In this document: positions 5,330-8,033 of the stretch, piece by piece | Layout of the letters: each line of letters begins with the position of its first letter | How positions within the stretch are numbered: position 1 is the stretch's first letter | Assembly (NCBI GenBank): GCA_002316295.1 | Contig: DCDF01000281.1 | Coordinates: forward strand, 1-8,033 | Reading direction: 5' to 3' | DNA from: Syntrophaceae bacterium UBA1062 | Lineage (GTDB): Bacteria > Desulfobacterota > Desulfomonilia > UBA1062 | DNA: 8,033 bases | The notes under the pieces: model-generated | Seen by the model: only the letters and a program-made list of their open reading frames with translations | Told to the model about the DNA's origin: nothing | Database searches by the model: none | Translations under genes and position numbers: made by a program

Positions 5330-7089
5330 CAGATCCATTTCTTCTTTTCCAGGAGCTTCATGAAGTTGCGCTTGCGGCTGTGCTCGGCGCCGAGCTCCCT
5401 GAGGTAGGGGCCGAAGTCCTTCTCTCTGCCGAGCCTGATCATGAGATCTCTGATCCTGCCCAGCAGCCTGACGGCCTCGTGATAGGCGTCATTGTTCTTC
5501 CTGTTGATGACAGACCCGATCTGTTGCCGGTACACCTGCAGGGAGTCTTCCGGATGGCTCTTCTCCCGCCTCAGGGCGAGCTGCATCCAGAGGCTCTCAG
5601 AGCAGCCGCCTTTACGGGCCTCGTTCCATGCGGAATCGACGTCGTTTTCCTCCAGGTAGATCTGCACCAGGAGCGAATGGTCGATGCGGGTATAGAGCCT
5701 CATGGGGCCTTTGCGCCTGTCGCGTGAAACCTTCTTGAGCTCGAGGTGCTCCCGGATCAGGGCTATCGCCTTGTCTCTCCATACAGCCCAGGACCTCGAC
5801 CTCCGGGCATGGCTTTTCAGGCTCTGATACCGGGCCAGGCCTGGATTCAGGGTAAAGGACATCCAGACCAGGTTGAGCGCCTTCTCATGTGCGCCCTTCC
5901 TATGATAAGCATCTGCCAGGAAGTCCACGAGCCGCATGTCGGGGTCCTTCTCGAACGCCCGCACTCCTCTCTCCGCCCACACCAGTGCTTCGTCATCCCT
6001 CCCCGCCTCCTGATAGAGCTGGGCGATCTCCAGAAAGCACACCGGCCGGGTAAGATCGCTCTTCTTGATCTCGGCGAGAAAATCGATGTTCCCTTCCCGG
6101 CGGGCCAGGGTTTCCATGATATGCCTCAGGCGGTACCGGTACGAGTCGAACTGCGCCTTCTCGCCCGGCCCCAGAGGCTTCACCGCCGTCCACGCCTTTT
6201 CGGCGAGCCGGCGGTACTCTGCGAGGCCTTCTTTGTCCAGGACGTCGGCGTATGTTTCGGCGGCGCCGGAAAAGATGTCGTGCTCTGAGCCGAGCTCCCA
6301 TTCGAAGAGCCGCCGGGCGAGGTCTTTCCGGTTCGGCCGCGCCTTGATGCAGGCGCGGTGATGGATGTCGATGAGGCCGGAGACGATATCCCGCATGTAC
6401 CCGCCGGAATCGTCCATGGAATGCATGGCGAGCTCCACGTTCCTCAGAGAGTGCTCGGCCAGCTCCATGACTTCCTGCGCATGGCCTCTCTCCAGGAGAT
6501 TCTCCAGAATATCGAGGGCGTTTTCCACCCTGCAGAAGTAATCGTAGCCGTCGTCGTAATCGATGAAGTCGTCGACGAGAATCACGTTGCCCAGGCACTT
6601 CTTCATCCGTTCGAGATCGATGGTGCCGTCGTCATACAGAGAGGCGTGCATCTCGAGCCAGTTCCAGTAATCGTCGTCGTCGTCCGCATGCTCGAGGATG
6701 AGATCCACAAGCACCGATTTCCTCTGCCTCGCCAGCCATTCGGGAACCGTCAGGTGGATGCCGGCCTTTTTCCCGGAGCTTTTCGCGCTGTCCTTTTGCT
6801 GTTTGTCGAGCCACTGGAGACCCGTAGCCACCAGGTGCTTGCAGAACTTCCCCTCCAGACCGTCCGTGCACGAGCAGGAGAACTCGAGCTCTCTGCCGGC
6901 CTTGTCGATCTTGAGTTGCGCGCGGTATTTCTCCGAGCCCATGACCGAGGCGGTGATGCCCCCGCTCTTCTCCTTCAGCGATCGCACCCTGGAGTCCCGG
7001 AAATACTCTACCCCGTGCCGATAGCACAGGGAGCCGGCGAGTCTCCTCAGCGTGAACTCAGAAATATACTGGTGAAGGTCGGGCTTCAT
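5329..7089 (-). CDS. SWIM zinc-finger protein with helical-repeat C-terminal region
   Basis: A 586-residue cytoplasmic protein. The N-terminal 95 residues form a SWIM domain: the region YRHGVEYFRDSRVRSL (23-38) precedes the zinc ligands in CSCTDGLEGKFCKH, giving C72, C74, C83 and H85 (CxCx8CxH). SWIM domains bind zinc and are thought to mediate DNA or protein contacts. Residues from about 115 to 586 are almost wholly alpha-helical. An acidic patch (ADDDDDYWNWLE) is followed by a segment with MDDSGGYM and IHHRAC that resembles a domain commonly found after SWIM in bacteria (DUF6880-like, from memory). TPR-like helical pairs follow (about 350-500), and the end, HSRKRNFMKLLEKKK, is basic. The start has a moderate ribosome binding site (AAAAGGG, 7 nt upstream). 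It lies 114 bp downstream of the formate--THF ligase gene on the same strand, with a strong hairpin in the gap. Bacterial SWIM proteins are often paired with SNF2 helicases; none is seen here. Its biological role is unknown. Confidence 0.9.
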   Translation of the reverse strand: MKPDLHQYISEFTLRRLAGSLCYRHGVEYFRDSRVRSLKEKSGGITASVMGSEKYRAQLKIDKAGRELEFSCSCTDGLEGKFCKHLVATGLQWLDKQQKDSAKSSGKKAGIHLTVPEWLARQRKSVLVDLILEHADDDDDYWNWLEMHASLYDDGTIDLERMKKCLGNVILVDDFIDYDDGYDYFCRVENALDILENLLERGHAQEVMELAEHSLRNVELAMHSMDDSGGYMRDIVSGLIDIHHRACIKARPNRKDLARRLFEWELGSEHDIFSGAAETYADVLDKEGLAEYRRLAEKAWTAVKPLGPGEKAQFDSYRYRLRHIMETLARREGNIDFLAEIKKSDLTRPVCFLEIAQLYQEAGRDDEALVWAERGVRAFEKDPDMRLVDFLADAYHRKGAHEKALNLVWMSFTLNPGLARYQSLKSHARRSRSWAVWRDKAIALIREHLELKKVSRDRRKGPMRLYTRIDHSLLVQIYLEENDVDSAWNEARKGGCSESLWMQLALRREKSHPEDSLQVYRQQIGSVINRKNNDAYHEAVRLLGRIRDLMIRLGREKDFGPYLRELGAEHSRKRNFMKLLEKKKWI

Positions 7090-7104
7090 ACGAGGACCCT
7101 TTTA

Positions 7105-7143
7105 CCCGAAACAGTGGGTTTGTAAAGGAAATCCTGTTTCGGG
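7105..7143. repeat. Perfect 10-bp inverted repeat between ligase and SWIM genes
   Basis: CCCGAAACAG (7105-7114) and CTGTTTCGGG (7134-7143) are exact reverse complements. Within the 19-nt centre GGTTT and AAATC can extend the stem past a 2-nt bulge. On the minus-strand transcript the hairpin follows the ligase stop by about 60 nt and ends about 15 nt before the SWIM start, almost touching its ribosome binding site. No T-run follows on either strand, so it is not a classical terminator. It may be a Rho-type or mRNA-processing hairpin, a translation-control element or a protein-binding site. Confidence 0.6.
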
Positions 7144-7203
7144 GGGTTCAAGGGAACAGGAGAAGGCACCTGATCGCCGATGGTCCTGCATATCCTCGAT
7201 ACC

Positions 7204-8033
7204 TCAGAACAGCCCGGTGATGCTCCCGTTTTCGTCTATATCGATGGACAGCGCCGCCGGCAGCTTCGGCAGACCCGGCATGGAGAGTATCTTTCCGGTG
7301 TAGATCACCACGAAACCCGCTCCGGCCGACACCTTGGCCGAGCCCACGTGAATGGTGAACGGCGCCTCGGGGAAGCCCGGCACCTTGGGGTTGTCTGTCA
7401 GGGAGGCCGGGGTCTTGGCGATGCACACCGGCAGGCCTGCGTAACCCATGTTCTCGATGTGGCGTATGTCCTTGAGCGCCTGAGATGAAAACTCCACTCC
7501 GGACGCCCCGTACACCTCCCGGGCCACAGTCTCAACCTTCTCCCGGATGCCGGCGCTCAGGTCGTAGAGCATCCTGAACTCGCACGGCCTCTCGCAGAGC
7601 CCGGCAACCTTTTCCGCAAGCTCCAGCCCTCCTTCGCCTCCCTGCTCCCGGAAATCGGTGATGACGGCGTCCGTGCCCAGCTCCTCGATGCGGGATTTCA
7701 GGTCCAGAAGATCGTCGTCTTTGTCGGAGAGAAAGCGGTTGATAGACACGACGGCCGGCACCCCGAAGCGTCTCAGGGTGTCCAGGTGCTTGCGTATATT
7801 GGCGATGCCGTGGAGCGCATAGGCTCTCCAGGTGGCTACGAGCACCGCCGCAGAGGGCTTCAGGCCGCTGCTGCGGCACTTGATGTGAAAGAATTTCTCC
7901 GCGCCCAGATCAGCGCCGAAGCCGGCCTCGGTCACGGTATAGTCCGAGAGCTTGAGCGCCAAGCGGGTGGCGATCACTGTATTGCACCCGTGTGCGATAT
8001 TCGCGAACGGTCCGCCGTGCACGAACACGGGCG
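7204..8033 (-). CDS. fhs: Formate--tetrahydrofolate ligase, C-terminal half (partial, cut by window edge)
   Basis: Formate--tetrahydrofolate ligase (10-formyl-THF synthetase) condenses formate and tetrahydrofolate with ATP to 10-formyl-THF in the cytoplasm. It feeds the methyl branch of the Wood-Ljungdahl pathway, formate assimilation and purine or formyl-Met synthesis. The 276 visible residues are about half of the usual 550-590. Conserved blocks are PVFVHGGPFANIAHGCN at the left of the fragment, TEAGFGADLGAEKFFHIKCR, GIANIRKHLDTLRRFGVPAV followed by VSINRF, REVYGASGVEF, LPVCIAKTPASL, GAGFVVIYTGKI and the end MPGLPKLPAAL ... ITGLF, which is the normal C-terminus. The reading frame is open to the window edge (..PVFVHGG), so the GTG at 8028 is an internal valine and the true start and the ATP-binding P-loop lie beyond the window. 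No frameshift is seen. A related SWIM gene order is not known to me, so the neighbourhood does not refine the role. Confidence 0.96.
   Translation of the reverse strand, partial: PVFVHGGPFANIAHGCNTVIATRLALKLSDYTVTEAGFGADLGAEKFFHIKCRSSGLKPSAAVLVATWRAYALHGIANIRKHLDTLRRFGVPAVVSINRFLSDKDDDLLDLKSRIEELGTDAVITDFREQGGEGGLELAEKVAGLCERPCEFRMLYDLSAGIREKVETVAREVYGASGVEFSSQALKDIRHIENMGYAGLPVCIAKTPASLTDNPKVPGFPEAPFTIHVGSAKVSAGAGFVVIYTGKILSMPGLPKLPAALSIDIDENGSITGLF

Noticed and set aside
6358..7125. A 255-codon plus-strand ORF opposite the SWIM gene
   Set aside because: It mirrors the SWIM coding frame and is valine-, glutamate- and leucine-rich as expected of a shadow; the intact zinc-ligand motif lies on the other strand.
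2447..7133. CAGTGGGTT...AAATC occurring near 2447 and again near 7112
   Set aside because: The shared core is only 9 bp plus a 5-bp match at different spacing, and the second copy is part of the hairpin; this is compatible with chance.

Overview
The window is a GC-rich bacterial chromosome segment with five complete or near-complete protein genes, one gene cut by the right edge, and one doubtful small ORF. The layout from left to right is: a PAS-rich sensor histidine kinase (minus strand); a small uncharacterised protein and a multi-pass membrane protein (plus strand); a nitroreductase (minus); a gene-poor stretch of about 500 bp; a SWIM zinc-finger protein (minus); and the C-terminal half of formate--tetrahydrofolate ligase (minus, running off the right edge). 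There are no rRNA or tRNA genes, transposases, CRISPR repeats or phage genes.

Organism: formate--tetrahydrofolate ligase, a soluble kinase with four PAS domains, a stand-alone nitroreductase and high GC fit an anaerobic, free-living bacterium of the Desulfobacterota (deltaproteobacterial syntroph or sulfate-reducer) type. This is an inference from gene content only, because no phylogenetic marker is present.

Layout and regulation: the kinase (9-2348) and the 104-aa gene (2685-2999) are transcribed divergently from a 336-bp region that contains an AT-rich promoter-like patch. The membrane protein (3285-4184) has its own ribosome binding site. It carries the sequence pattern of the carotenoid-synthesis (DUF422/CruF-like) family. 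It converges on the nitroreductase (4256-4825). Upstream of the nitroreductase lies an AT-rich patch flanked by a perfect 7-bp inverted repeat, a plausible operator. The SWIM protein gene follows the ligase gene on the same strand, 114 bp downstream, and a long perfect inverted repeat sits between them.

The genes do not form one obvious pathway; this looks like an ordinary mosaic of small transcription units. The feature least explained by the coding genes is the 4826-5328 stretch. It ends in a good intrinsic terminator pointing to the plus strand although no convincing plus-strand gene lies upstream, so a small protein or structured RNA may be encoded there. I do not see evidence of a clear new multi-gene system.
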